A stretch of 64,000 bases of DNA from Lachnospiraceae bacterium (GCA_902363135.1 CABIZF010000001.1:372001-436000), one strand, 5' to 3'; shown: positions 18,195 through 25,758, counted from the first letter of the stretch. Numbers and translations are program-made. The notes: generated from the sequence alone by a model not told the origin.

Positions 18195-20335
18195 TGGCAA
18201 ACATACAGCCTTATATTGATCAGATTTTAAATGCAGTATATGGTGAAGAGGTAAGATCGTCTATTGTCAATGCACTTGAAAAAGTAAATGATGATAATAA
18301 CTCTTACGCTGATCTGAAAAAAGAAGTAATTGCTGCAAAGGATGCGGTTGATAAAGATGTTGATGCAGTACAGCAGAAACTTAATGCTGCAAGTACTGCA
18401 TTAACTAATTTGCAAAATGCTACAAGTGCAGCCAATACAGCGAAAACCAATTTGCAGAACGCTACGAATACAGCCAATACCGCAAAATCAAATCTGACCA
18501 ATGCAACAAGTACAGCGAATACCGCAAAAAGTAATGTTGAAGCAGCAACTAATGCTGCAAAAACAGCAATCAGCAATGCCAATGCAGCAAAAACAAATCT
18601 TGAAAAAGTAATTACAAGTGCAACAACCACACAGAGTAATTTACAGGGTGTAATTGATAATGCAAATCAGATTAAGGGTCAGTTGGATAGTTCCAACGCT
18701 ACAGCGGTAACATCAAAGAAAAATCTTGATTCTGCAATTTCTGATGCAAGTGTAGCAAAAAGTCAGCTTCAGGAAGTAATTAACAGTGCAAGTTCAGTTA
18801 AAACGTCATTGTCTAATGTCATAAGTACAGCCAATACCGCAAAGTCAAACCTTGATGCATCTGTTGCAACAGCTAATAATGTATTACAGTCACTAAGTGC
18901 GGAAAACGCAAGTGCTGCAAGTAATATTGATGAACTGAAAAGTGAAAACTTCAACAGTCAAGAAATTCTTTCAGGTGTGGCAGATATTCGTGCCTATTTG
19001 GGTATCACTGCTGATGATATTGTTGGTATTCAGGTCGATTACAAAAATAAAACATTCAAAAGACTTGCCGGAGCAGCCAACCTTACAAAAGGTTCTGATT
19101 TTGACAAGTTCACAATGTTTGGTGGTCGTAAACGCTGTAATGTTGCTGATGATGGTTCTATCGTAGCATGGTACGGTGATGCAGATTACAAAGAAGATGG
19201 TTCAATGGGTCAGGTAATGGTATATCAGCCAAAGTTCTATTATTTGGTGTGTCCTGTAGAGTATGACCCTATTGATACAGGCATTGGTTACCACTTAAGA
19301 AAGGCAAACTATTATGTGTCAGAAAAGCCACGTGCAGGTTTCAGACTTCACCCGGCATTCTACGATGCATCAGGAAATGAAATTGATTATTTCCTTACAA
19401 GTGCTTACGAAGGTAGTATTTACGATGCATCAGCAAGTGCATATCTGTTGAATGATGAACAGGTTATGAACACTGGTGAAGATAAGTTTTCATCAATCGC
19501 AGGTGCAAGACCTGCATCCGGTTCTTCACAGAACCTTACAAGACCGAATATTGAAGCAATGGCACAGAATCGTGGAACAAACTGGCATGGTGATCTGATT
19601 AAACAGGTATCTGCTGAACAGATGCTTATGCTCATTGAAATGGGTATGATGAACTTACAGACCGCTATTGCACAGGGTATTGTTTCCTTACCTTGGACTA
19701 CAGGAAGTGACACAACAAGTTCATATGCAGCTGCAACCGGAAGTACAGCAAGCCTTGGAAATGGTACAGGTAGGGCAGAGAAAACAACTACTTATGAGGG
19801 TGGTGTTGCTAAAGAGTACACTGTTGACGGTAAGACTTCTGTATGTTGGAGAGGCAAAGAAAACTTTTGGGGCAACATTTGGAAATTTGTCTATGGTATC
19901 AATATTTGGGGCAATGGAAAAATGGGCGGCGGTCAGCCTTATATTTGTTCTGATTTCAGTTTTGCAGAATCAAAGAACAGTGGAAACTATGAACCTGCCG
20001 GATTCACAGTAACAAACGCAAACGGTTATATTTCAGCAATGGGATATTCAACAGCTTGCGACTGGTTATTTATTGCGTCAGAATGCCTTGGTAACAGTTC
20101 ATTACCTGTTGGTGATTACACATATGTCACTGTCAACTTGAACGGTTACCGTATTGCTCAGTTGGGCGGTAGTTGGGATAGTTGGGGTTATGCGGGCGGT
20201 TTCTATTGGTATCTGACTTACGGTGTTGGTTATCGTGTTCGGAATGTCGGGGGTCGCTTGGTATATATTCCAACACGTGATTCTGCTACTTATACCGCTG
20301 CAATCGAAGCATGGAAGCAGAAAATGGCAGCTTAA
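18194..20335 (+). CDS. DGR variable tail fibre protein (C-type-lectin-like end)
   Basis: 713 residues. It begins with a short tail-attachment segment (MANIQPYIDQILNAVYGEEV). A long Ala/Asn/Thr/Ser-rich coiled-coil stalk follows (about residues 40-255), built from units like TANTAKSNLTNAT. A beta-rich C-terminal domain of about 440 residues comes last, with many Trp/Gly and CWRGKENFWGNIWKFVYGIN, typical of the formylglycine-enzyme-like C-type lectin fold used by DGR targets. The variable repeat covers residues 654-691, in surface-loop style (SWDSWGYAGG). It is most likely the receptor-binding adhesin whose specificity is changed by the neighbouring retroelement. 23 residues follow the variable segment, more than in many DGR targets. 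Confidence 0.93.
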   Translation: MANIQPYIDQILNAVYGEEVRSSIVNALEKVNDDNNSYADLKKEVIAAKDAVDKDVDAVQQKLNAASTALTNLQNATSAANTAKTNLQNATNTANTAKSNLTNATSTANTAKSNVEAATNAAKTAISNANAAKTNLEKVITSATTTQSNLQGVIDNANQIKGQLDSSNATAVTSKKNLDSAISDASVAKSQLQEVINSASSVKTSLSNVISTANTAKSNLDASVATANNVLQSLSAENASAASNIDELKSENFNSQEILSGVADIRAYLGITADDIVGIQVDYKNKTFKRLAGAANLTKGSDFDKFTMFGGRKRCNVADDGSIVAWYGDADYKEDGSMGQVMVYQPKFYYLVCPVEYDPIDTGIGYHLRKANYYVSEKPRAGFRLHPAFYDASGNEIDYFLTSAYEGSIYDASASAYLLNDEQVMNTGEDKFSSIAGARPASGSSQNLTRPNIEAMAQNRGTNWHGDLIKQVSAEQMLMLIEMGMMNLQTAIAQGIVSLPWTTGSDTTSSYAAATGSTASLGNGTGRAEKTTTYEGGVAKEYTVDGKTSVCWRGKENFWGNIWKFVYGINIWGNGKMGGGQPYICSDFSFAESKNSGNYEPAGFTVTNANGYISAMGYSTACDWLFIASECLGNSSLPVGDYTYVTVNLNGYRIAQLGGSWDSWGYAGGFYWYLTYGVGYRVRNVGGRLVYIPTRDSATYTAAIEAWKQKMAA
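20153..20264 (+). repeat. DGR variable repeat (VR)
   Basis: This 112-bp segment aligns without gaps to 20427-20538 (constant offset of 274). The two differ at 23 positions, all of which are A in the downstream copy: 16 A to G, 6 A to T and 1 A to C. No non-A position differs. It encodes residues 654-691 of the fibre protein, about 18 of which differ from the template translation. Being inside the coding sequence, it is the recipient of mutagenic retrohoming. Confidence 0.97.
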
Positions 20336-20426
20336 AATGTAACTTGTAAATTTAATTCATTAGGTTGAAAGAATCTCTGATATTGTTTGTTATTACCTGT
20401 AATGAACACCATGAAAAAACAAATAT

Positions 20427-20538
20427 ATTGCTCAATTAGGCAGTAATTGGAATAATTGGGATAATGCAGGCAGTTTCTATTGGAATCTGAATAACAGTGT
20501 TGGTAATCGTAATCGGAATATCAGGGGTCACTTAATAA
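20427..20538 (+). repeat. DGR template repeat (TR)
   Basis: The non-coding 112-bp template copy lies 92 nt after the fibre gene and 207 nt before the reverse transcriptase. In the fibre frame it carries ten AAT/AAC codons, for example at 20445-20447, 20451-20456 and 20463-20465. This is the known DGR codon choice, which allows wide substitution without stop codons. It contains 37 A, of which 23 are changed in the current VR. The alignment breaks down just after 20538 and just before 20427. Confidence 0.97.
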
Positions 20539-20548
20539 TTGCAAAATA

Positions 20549-20572
20549 TAGCCGGGTGGAAACATCCGGCTA
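20549..20572 (+). ncRNA. Stable hairpin with GAAA tetraloop just after the TR
   Basis: TAGCCGGGTG-GAAA-CATCCGGCTA forms a 10-bp stem with one G-T pair, closed by a GNRA-type loop, starting 11 nt after the template repeat. DGRs need a structured RNA beyond the TR to prime and hold cDNA synthesis, so this is a likely part of the template RNA. It has no T run and is not a good terminator. Confidence 0.7.
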
Positions 20573-20627
20573 TTTCTATAATACTGTGCGGTTCTTTCAA
20601 CCATGCCACTAGGCAAAACAGAAAAAT

Positions 20628-20662
20628 AGACGGTGCAGACAACCCAACCGGGAATACCGTCT
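20628..20662 (+). ncRNA. Second hairpin in the TR-RT spacer
   Basis: AGACGGT (20628-20634) pairs with ACCGTCT (20656-20662) around a 21-nt loop that holds a CCC/GGG mini-stem. Together with the hairpin at 20549, it suggests that the 207-nt spacer between TR and reverse transcriptase is a folded RNA rather than filler. No gene is seen in this spacer. Confidence 0.45.
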
Positions 20663-20745
20663 TACTTACGAACAATAAGGAAAGGTCAACCGTATTTACC
20701 GGGCAGTAATGCCGACTGAAATTCGGATAATGCAAATACCAAGGA

Positions 20746-21876
20746 ATGAAACGCTATGATCACTTATATGAAAAGATTTATGACCTTGAAAATTTAAGAA
20801 AAGCACACCAACACGCAAAGAAAGGAAAAGGTTGGTACGGAGAGGTTCAGGAGATTGACAAAGACCCTGACAAGTACCTGAAACAGATTCAGGAAATGCT
20901 TATCAACCACACTTACAAAACATCTGACTATGAGGTGTTTTATAAACAGGACGGTAAGAAGTTAAGGAAAATTTACAAACTGCCTTATTTCCCTGACAGA
21001 ATTTGTCAGTGGGCTATCTTACAGGTTATTGAACCTTGTATCATCAATAACTTAACTGCTGACACCTATTCAGCAATACCAAACAGAGGTATACACAAGG
21101 GTCTGACAAAATTACAATCTGCAATGTGGAATGACCCGGAAGAATGCAGATATTGCTTAAAATTGGACGCAAGACACTATTATCAGTCAATCAACCACGA
21201 TCTTCTGAAAGAGAAGTATTCAAGAATGTTCAATGATAATGAACTATTGTGGTTGTTAAATGAAATCATTGACAGTATTGAAACAGCAGAGATTGAGGAC
21301 TTAACAGCAATCTATCTGTTGGAAGAAGATATTGACCCTGAAACTGGTATACCGATAGGCAACTACTTATCACAGTATTCAGGTAACTATTATTTTTCAA
21401 GTTTTGATCACTGGATAAAAGAACAGAAGCACGTTAAATACTACTTCCGTTATATGGATGATATGGTTATCTTTGGCAAGACAAAAGAAGAACTGTTTGC
21501 CTTGAAGAAAGAGATTGATATTTATTTCAGGAATGAACTGAAATTGAACATAAAAGAAAACTGGCAGGTGTTCCCATCATACATAAGAGGTGTTGACTTC
21601 TTAGGTTACAGAACATTTTACAAGTATACATTACTTAGAAAAAGCACCTGTTTGGAAATGGAAAAGAAAATGACCGCTATCAGGAACAAAGTGGAAGCCG
21701 GGAACATGATGAACTATTCAGAGTGGTGTTCAATCAATTCTTACAAAGGTTGGTTGAAATATGCTGACACCTTCCGGCTATATCAAAAGTATGTTGTACC
21801 GCTGTTACCTTATGCGGATGATTATTATATACGCAACATAAAACCAAACACAAAGAAAGGATTGAAAGCATCATGA
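20746..21876 (+). CDS. DGR reverse transcriptase
   Basis: 376 residues. It carries the RT catalytic box YMDD (RYMDDMVIF, about residues 234-242), an earlier aspartate in CLKLDARHYYQSIN (motif A) and IPIGNYLSQYSGNYY (about 201-215). The I-G-N-x-x-S-Q pattern is the mark of DGR-type retroelements and separates them from group II intron RTs. There is no maturase or endonuclease domain. It copies the TR RNA with adenine-specific errors, and the cDNA replaces the VR. AAGGA is directly adjacent to the ATG, so initiation may be weak. It overlaps the next gene by 4 nt (ATGA). Confidence 0.95.
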   Translation: MKRYDHLYEKIYDLENLRKAHQHAKKGKGWYGEVQEIDKDPDKYLKQIQEMLINHTYKTSDYEVFYKQDGKKLRKIYKLPYFPDRICQWAILQVIEPCIINNLTADTYSAIPNRGIHKGLTKLQSAMWNDPEECRYCLKLDARHYYQSINHDLLKEKYSRMFNDNELLWLLNEIIDSIETAEIEDLTAIYLLEEDIDPETGIPIGNYLSQYSGNYYFSSFDHWIKEQKHVKYYFRYMDDMVIFGKTKEELFALKKEIDIYFRNELKLNIKENWQVFPSYIRGVDFLGYRTFYKYTLLRKSTCLEMEKKMTAIRNKVEAGNMMNYSEWCSINSYKGWLKYADTFRLYQKYVVPLLPYADDYYIRNIKPNTKKGLKAS

Positions 21877-22139
21877 TTGATTATGGAAAACAGAAAAGCA
21901 CCGTCAGACCGGAAGAACTGGAACTGACGGAAACAAAAGTATTTGTCAGTTCCAACGTCACAGAAGTGAATGAAGATGAAACTGACGGACAGCCGGGATT
22001 TACCGGATATGAATTTGACCTTATCGAGTATGACAAGGACGAATACATTAAAATTCAGGCAGAAAAGAATGCTGATCTTGAAAATGAAATTACACAGGCA
22101 CAGATTGCTATGTGTGAAATCTATGAAATGATGGGATAA
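21873..22139 (+). CDS. Small acidic phage protein after the RT
   Basis: 88 residues, acidic, with an N-terminal beta-like part (TVRPEELELTETKVFVSSNV) and a C-terminal helix (AEKNADLENEITQAQIAMCE). It overlaps the reverse transcriptase stop (ATGA). Similar small proteins occur between tail fibre and holin genes in Firmicutes phages without a DGR, so it is more likely a tail-region accessory protein than a DGR accessory factor. It is not basic and is shorter than known Avd proteins. Confidence 0.6.
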   Translation: MIDYGKQKSTVRPEELELTETKVFVSSNVTEVNEDETDGQPGFTGYEFDLIEYDKDEYIKIQAEKNADLENEITQAQIAMCEIYEMMG

Positions 22140-22156
22140 GAAAGAAGGTGTGAAGT

Positions 22157-22264
22157 ATGGCAAAGATTTATGCATCACTAATCATTAAAGGTGTTAAAAC
22201 ACTGGACGATGTACCGGACAGACTGAAAGAAGCTGTCAAGGCTATTTTAGAGGGTGATAACTGA
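22157..22264 (+). CDS. CD1375-like small protein, copy 1
   Basis: A 35-residue protein, MAKIYASLIIKGVKTLDDVP followed by DRLKEAVKAILEGDN, behind GAAGGTG. The I-K-G-x-K-T-x-x-D-V-P-x-x motif matches the CD1375-like family of very small phage proteins found before the holin. The role is unknown. Its stop TGA overlaps an ATG (TGATG) of the frame leading to copy 2. Confidence 0.7.
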   Translation: MAKIYASLIIKGVKTLDDVPDRLKEAVKAILEGDN

Positions 22265-22314
22265 TGATACGTCAGTTGATCATAAAAATTCTATTCAGAA
22301 AGGATGTGCAGACT

Positions 22315-22440
22315 ATGGCAATTATCTATGCAACCCTGATCATTAAGGGTAAGAAAACATTTGCTGATGTTCCTGATCGTATCAAGGACAAAGTAAAGGA
22401 AGTTTTGGTTGATCTTGATTGTCCTGAATTAGCAGAATAA
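22315..22440 (+). CDS. CD1375-like small protein, copy 2
   Basis: A 41-residue protein, MAIIYATLIIKGKKTFADVP followed by DRIKDKVKEVLVD, clearly a paralogue of the gene at 22157. The same frame is open from ATG 22264, which overlaps the previous stop. I prefer ATG 22315 because it aligns with copy 1 and has AGAAAGGA upstream. Two tandem paralogues suggest recent duplication. Confidence 0.7.
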   Translation: MAIIYATLIIKGKKTFADVPDRIKDKVKEVLVDLDCPELAE

Positions 22441-22473
22441 TCAACAGACAAGGAAATTATCACAGGAACAAAA

Positions 22474-22520
22474 ACAACCGCTATATGACCATTATATGAG
22501 GTCACAAGCGGTTGTTTTTA
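22474..22520 (+). terminator. Terminator-like hairpin containing the 24-bp repeat
   Basis: ACAACCGCT pairs with AGCGGTTGT followed by TTTTTA. The loop holds the second copy of the TGACC/GGTCA palindrome, giving a two-level stem. It lies between the tail accessory genes and the lysis genes. Confidence 0.75.
22481..22504. repeat. 24-bp palindrome-containing repeat, copy 2
   Basis: CTATATGACC-(AT)-TATATGAGGTCA matches 6313-6336 at 21 of 24 positions. Both copies are followed within a few dozen bases by a late gene (scaffold or holin). Confidence 0.6.
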
Positions 22521-22541
22521 TGTTCAGAAAGGACAGAGAAA

Positions 22542-22961
22542 ATGAAACAGACTATTTGCAGTGTATTAGGTGTGATTGGTTCAGTGATTGCATCGTTTTT
22601 TGGTGGTTGGGATGCAGGACTTGCAACCCTTTTAATTTTTATGGGGCTTGATTACATTTCAGGCTTACTTGTTGCCGGAGTGTTCAAGAACAGTCCGAAA
22701 ACAGATACAGGTTCACTTGAAAGCAAAGCAGGTTGGAAAGGTCTTTGCAGGAAATGCATGACACTTGTTTTTGTATTAGTCGCATACCGTCTTGATTTGG
22801 TTATTGGAACAAATTACATCAGAGATGCAGTTATTATTGCATTTATTGCCAATGAAACAATTTCACTTGTAGAGAATGCCGGACTGATGGGGTTACCGCT
22901 ACCGGAAGTAATCAGTAAAGCTATTGATATTTTACAGAAAAATACAGGAAGTGGTGAATAA
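22542..22961 (+). CDS. Phage holin
   Basis: 139 residues. The hydrophobic N-terminus (CSVLGVIGSVIASFFGGWDA), the middle segment LATLLIFMGLDYISGLLVAG and the later TLVFVLVAYRLDLVIG give three or four membrane spans with the MGLDYISG pattern of the phage_holin_4/Cph1 family. It would permeabilise the membrane so that the endolysin can reach the wall. The start is ATG 22542 with AGAAAGGAC upstream; the longer frame from 22512 begins inside the terminator. It overlaps the endolysin start (TAATG). Confidence 0.9.
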   Translation: MKQTICSVLGVIGSVIASFFGGWDAGLATLLIFMGLDYISGLLVAGVFKNSPKTDTGSLESKAGWKGLCRKCMTLVFVLVAYRLDLVIGTNYIRDAVIIAFIANETISLVENAGLMGLPLPEVISKAIDILQKNTGSGE

Positions 22962-24382
22962 TGACAAATCAGGAATTTATTGATCAGATTGCAGTGTACG
23001 TTAAAAAGTACGCTGCAATTTTTGGTATATGCGTACACAGTCCAATCATTGCACAGGCAATCTTAGAAAGTGGGTGGGGCAAGTCAAAACTTGCTGCCAC
23101 CTATCACAACTATTTTGGTCTTAAGTGCGGTACAAAGTGGACTGGTAAAAGTGTGAACATGAACACACAGGAAGAATATGAACCGGGAACATTGACAACG
23201 ATTGCTGATAATTTCAGGGTCTTTGATTCAATGGAAGAAGGGGTTAAGGGTTACTTTGAATTTATCCAGTTATCCCGGTATCAGAATCTTAAGGGAATCA
23301 CAGACCCTAAGACATACCTTGAAACAATCAAGGCAGACGGTTATGCAACAAGTTCAACATACGTTCAGAACAATATGAACTTGGTTGAACAGTACGAACT
23401 TACAAAGTATGACAGCGGAAAGAGTGATAATATGAGTGACAGACAGAAGCCGGGAAACTGGCTTGCACAGTATGAAGGTATTGCAGAAGGTAGTGAACAG
23501 CACAAAGCTATTCTGAAAGTATTCAATGATTCAGGACTTTGTACAAGGTATAAAATGACGGTCAATGACGCTTGGTGTGCAACGTCTGTATCAGCAGCAT
23601 TCATTGCAGTTGGTCTTTCCAGCATTTTCCCTTGTGTTGAATGCTCTTGTGAAAACATGATCAACCTTGCAATCAGTGCAGGAATTTGGGTTGAAAATGA
23701 TGCTTATGTACCTGACGTTGGTGACGTCATCCTGTATGACTGGGATGATAACGGTGTTGGAGATTGTACAGGTTGGAGTGATCATGTTGGTATCGTAGTA
23801 TCTTGTGACGGTTCTACGATCAGAGTTATTGAAGGTAATAAGAGTAATACGGTTGGTTATCGTGACATTGCTGTGAACGGTAAACACATCAGAGGATTCA
23901 TCACACCGCATTATGCAGCAGGTGGTTCTACTACACCGCAGCCTTCCGGTAAGAAATCAGTTCAGGAAGTAGCCAAAGAAGTATATGCAGGTGAATGGGG
24001 TAACAACCCGGAAAGAAAGGAAGCACTGGAAAAAGCCGGGTATGATTATCAGGAAGTTCAGGACGCTGTAAATGAACTGGTAAATGGAAGTACACCGACA
24101 CCTTCAAAATCTGTACAGGACGTTGCAAAAGAAGTTATCAATGGTCAGTGGGGAAATAACCCTGATCGTCAGAAAAAACTTGAAGCAGCAGGTTACAACT
24201 ATCAGGAAGTGCAGAATGCAGTTAATGCGATCTTAAAAGGAAATGCTGCAACAGACTTGACCGCTATCGCAAAAGAAGTTATTCTTGGTAAGTGGGGTAA
24301 TGGTCAAGAACGAATTGACCGCCTGAAAGCAGCAGGTTACAGTCCTACAGCTGTACAGAAAAGGGTCAACGAATTAGTATAA
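22961..24382 (+). CDS. Modular endolysin: glucosaminidase + CHAP-like + three Cpl-7 repeats
   Basis: 473 residues. Residues about 1-150 (SPIIAQAILESGWGKSKLAA, HNYFGLKCG, FRVFDSMEEGVKGYFEF) form a glucosaminidase of the GH73/FlgJ-like type, with Glu in AILESGWG as the likely catalytic acid. Residues about 165-318 (NDAWCATSVSAAFIAVG, GDVILYDWDDNGVGD, DHVGIVV) look like a CHAP/NlpC-type cysteine amidase or peptidase with Cys in AWCA and His in DHVG. Three about 42-residue C-terminal repeats (VAKEVYAGEWGNNPERKEAL and kin) match the Cpl-7 wall-binding family. It has no signal peptide and therefore relies on the holin. Confidence 0.9.
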   Translation: MTNQEFIDQIAVYVKKYAAIFGICVHSPIIAQAILESGWGKSKLAATYHNYFGLKCGTKWTGKSVNMNTQEEYEPGTLTTIADNFRVFDSMEEGVKGYFEFIQLSRYQNLKGITDPKTYLETIKADGYATSSTYVQNNMNLVEQYELTKYDSGKSDNMSDRQKPGNWLAQYEGIAEGSEQHKAILKVFNDSGLCTRYKMTVNDAWCATSVSAAFIAVGLSSIFPCVECSCENMINLAISAGIWVENDAYVPDVGDVILYDWDDNGVGDCTGWSDHVGIVVSCDGSTIRVIEGNKSNTVGYRDIAVNGKHIRGFITPHYAAGGSTTPQPSGKKSVQEVAKEVYAGEWGNNPERKEALEKAGYDYQEVQDAVNELVNGSTPTPSKSVQDVAKEVINGQWGNNPDRQKKLEAAGYNYQEVQNAVNAILKGNAATDLTAIAKEVILGKWGNGQERIDRLKAAGYSPTAVQKRVNELV

Positions 24383-24502
24383 CAGATGGTTCAGCGGTGG
24401 CATTGCCACCGACTTGCCACCATTGCAGACATACAACACAAGGATGAACAAGGCGGTAAAGTCTGAACTATTAAAAAATACTTGATTTTATAGGCTATTT
24501 GA

Positions 24503-24733
24503 GAATGTACAAAGCTGTACAAGGATTTAAAAACAGAACACTTAACAGAGCAGTATCTGCGAAATCTGTATTCTCTACTGCACGATGATGGGTACACAAG
24601 GAACGGATATAGGCACCACACTTGACTGACCATATATATTACCAGAGATGATGTAAGAGACTGGATGTCTCATCATCCGGAATATCACAAGGTCAATAAG
24701 ATGGGTGTTACAGAAGTAAGAATTTTCATCTAA
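24503..24733 (+). pseudogene. Decayed small phage gene with in-frame TGA
   Basis: A single frame reads as natural protein for 75 codons (EHLTEQYLRNLYSLLHDDGY, then ITRDDVRDWMSHHPEYHKVN and MGVTEVRIFI). It is broken by TGA at 24623-24625 and has no start codon. The first and second halves are in the same frame, so one base change (for example Trp TGG to TGA) would explain the break. The stretch 24383-24502 before it holds a GGTGGC/GCCACC inverted repeat and no gene that I can support. A terminator follows at 24740. Confidence 0.45.
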
Positions 24734-24739
24734 AATCAA

Positions 24740-24788
24740 AGAGACTAAACAGTTAATTCGTAAGAGTTGCTGTTTGGTCTCTTTTTTT
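24740..24788 (+). terminator. Strong terminator near the right end of the prophage
   Basis: AGAGACTAAACAG pairs with CTGTTTGGTCTCT (one mismatch) and is followed by TTTTTTTG. It is the last phage-like element seen. Base composition and gene style change after it. Confidence 0.85.
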
Positions 24789-24987
24789 GTCATGGCGACG
24801 AGGAAAATGGACATCATGCTTGCATGAATGAACATGTGACGACCGCTGATCAGAGCGAGATATGCAGGTTATTTTCACTTGCTTTTTCACGAGTAAGACC
24901 GTAAGCATACCGGCACAGATGATATATGTTTATTGTAATTATACTGAAAACATGGAAATGCAGCAAAGATAAGTCAGAGGAAAAGCG
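24789..24987. other. Probable prophage-host junction region
   Basis: No gene is seen here. It lies between the last phage terminator and host genes on the opposite strand, and the composition becomes less AT-rich soon after. The right attachment site should lie here, but the left attachment site is outside the window, so its core cannot be recognised. Confidence 0.4.
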
Positions 24988-25104
24988 GTGAGTGAACGGA
25001 TGCAGCAAAAGGAATACGAAAAATGGATAAAAATCCGAAATTCTGTGAAAAGCTGGGGAGCCGGAATAAGTCTATATGGAAACCGGTTAAGGAACAGAAA
25101 TTGA
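24988..25104 (+). CDS. Possible 38-residue small protein or gene remnant
   Basis: GTG at 24988 is preceded by GAGGAAAAGC. The frame reads SERMQQKEYEKWIKIRNSVK, then SWGAGISLYGNRLRNRN, and ends 7 nt before the 3' end of the TetR gene on the other strand. The codons look natural, but the length is small and it lies at the prophage boundary, so it may be a fragment of a disrupted gene. Confidence 0.3.
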   Translation: MSERMQQKEYEKWIKIRNSVKSWGAGISLYGNRLRNRN

Positions 25105-25111
25105 ACCAGAA

Positions 25112-25702
25112 TCAGGGGTTTAAGAGTCTTTTTATGACCTTCTGTATATGGTACCAGTCCTCATTTTTATCCCACCCAAGAGATTTATTTACGGCAAAAT
25201 TTCCATGGAGCATATAAAGAAAAATTTTTTCTGCCTCCCATTCGTTGAGATGATAATCTCTCATGATTTCCGGAATACGCTGCGGTTTTTGCATTTGATA
25301 CAGTTTCCTGAGCATATGATGGGATAAGCTTTCGTCCAGAAAAAGGATTCGATACTTGGGGTTGCTGGCGGCGCGCTGACAGGCAGGAAGCAGGGCGTCG
25401 GGATCCGGGTTTCTTTCTTCGATGTTTTTTTCGTTTTCTATGCTCCGATTGGAGATGGCAGAGGGGAGCGGCTGGATGGCGTCAAGCTCTGTAAGCCGGA
25501 GGGCGTCGTCCAGCAGTTCATCTAAAACGTTGTCGATATTATTATAATGCAGGTAAAAGGTGGCTCTGGTAATCTCGGATTGCTTGCACAGGGCGGTAAC
25601 GGTTATCTTTTCATAGGGTGTATTCTGGAGCAGCTCCAGAAGCGCATCCTTGATCATACCTTTGGTCATGATGGTTCTTCGGTCTGTTTTTCTTACTGTC
25701 AA
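25112..25702 (-). CDS. TetR-family regulator 1 (facing the sirtuin genes)
   Basis: About 196 residues. The N-terminal DNA-binding domain MIKDALLELLQNTPYEKITV, then TALCKQSEITRATFYLHYNN, is a textbook TetR helix-turn-helix. The C-terminal ligand domain is unassigned. I chose TTG 25702 because GGAGG lies 8 nt upstream and the protein then begins like its paralogue at 28979 (TDRRT at the same distance). The frame is open from 25732. It is transcribed away from the sirtuin genes, with a palindromic operator between them (25759-25782), so it probably represses itself and them. Confidence 0.88.
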   Translation of the reverse strand: MTVRKTDRRTIMTKGMIKDALLELLQNTPYEKITVTALCKQSEITRATFYLHYNNIDNVLDELLDDALRLTELDAIQPLPSAISNRSIENEKNIEERNPDPDALLPACQRAASNPKYRILFLDESLSHHMLRKLYQMQKPQRIPEIMRDYHLNEWEAEKIFLYMLHGNFAVNKSLGWDKNEDWYHIQKVIKRLLNP

Positions 25703-25758
25703 TTTGCTTTCCTCCATAAAGGTGTTATACAAAATCAGAGCATTTGTAAAGAACTGTT

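Noticed and set aside
14600..20150. Second DGR target or second variable repeat
   Set aside because: I looked for the TR core (TTCTATTGGAATCTG-like) in the other tail genes and saw no second A-specific match.
21873..22139. Avd accessory protein of the DGR
   Set aside because: The protein is acidic, shorter than Avd and resembles small tail-region proteins of phages without DGRs.
24623..24625. Selenocysteine codon
   Set aside because: No SECIS-like stem follows directly and the frame lacks a start codon. Decay is simpler.
25023..25217. Open frame on the + strand overlapping the TetR1 end
   Set aside because: It overlaps TetR1 coding sequence and has no ribosome site.
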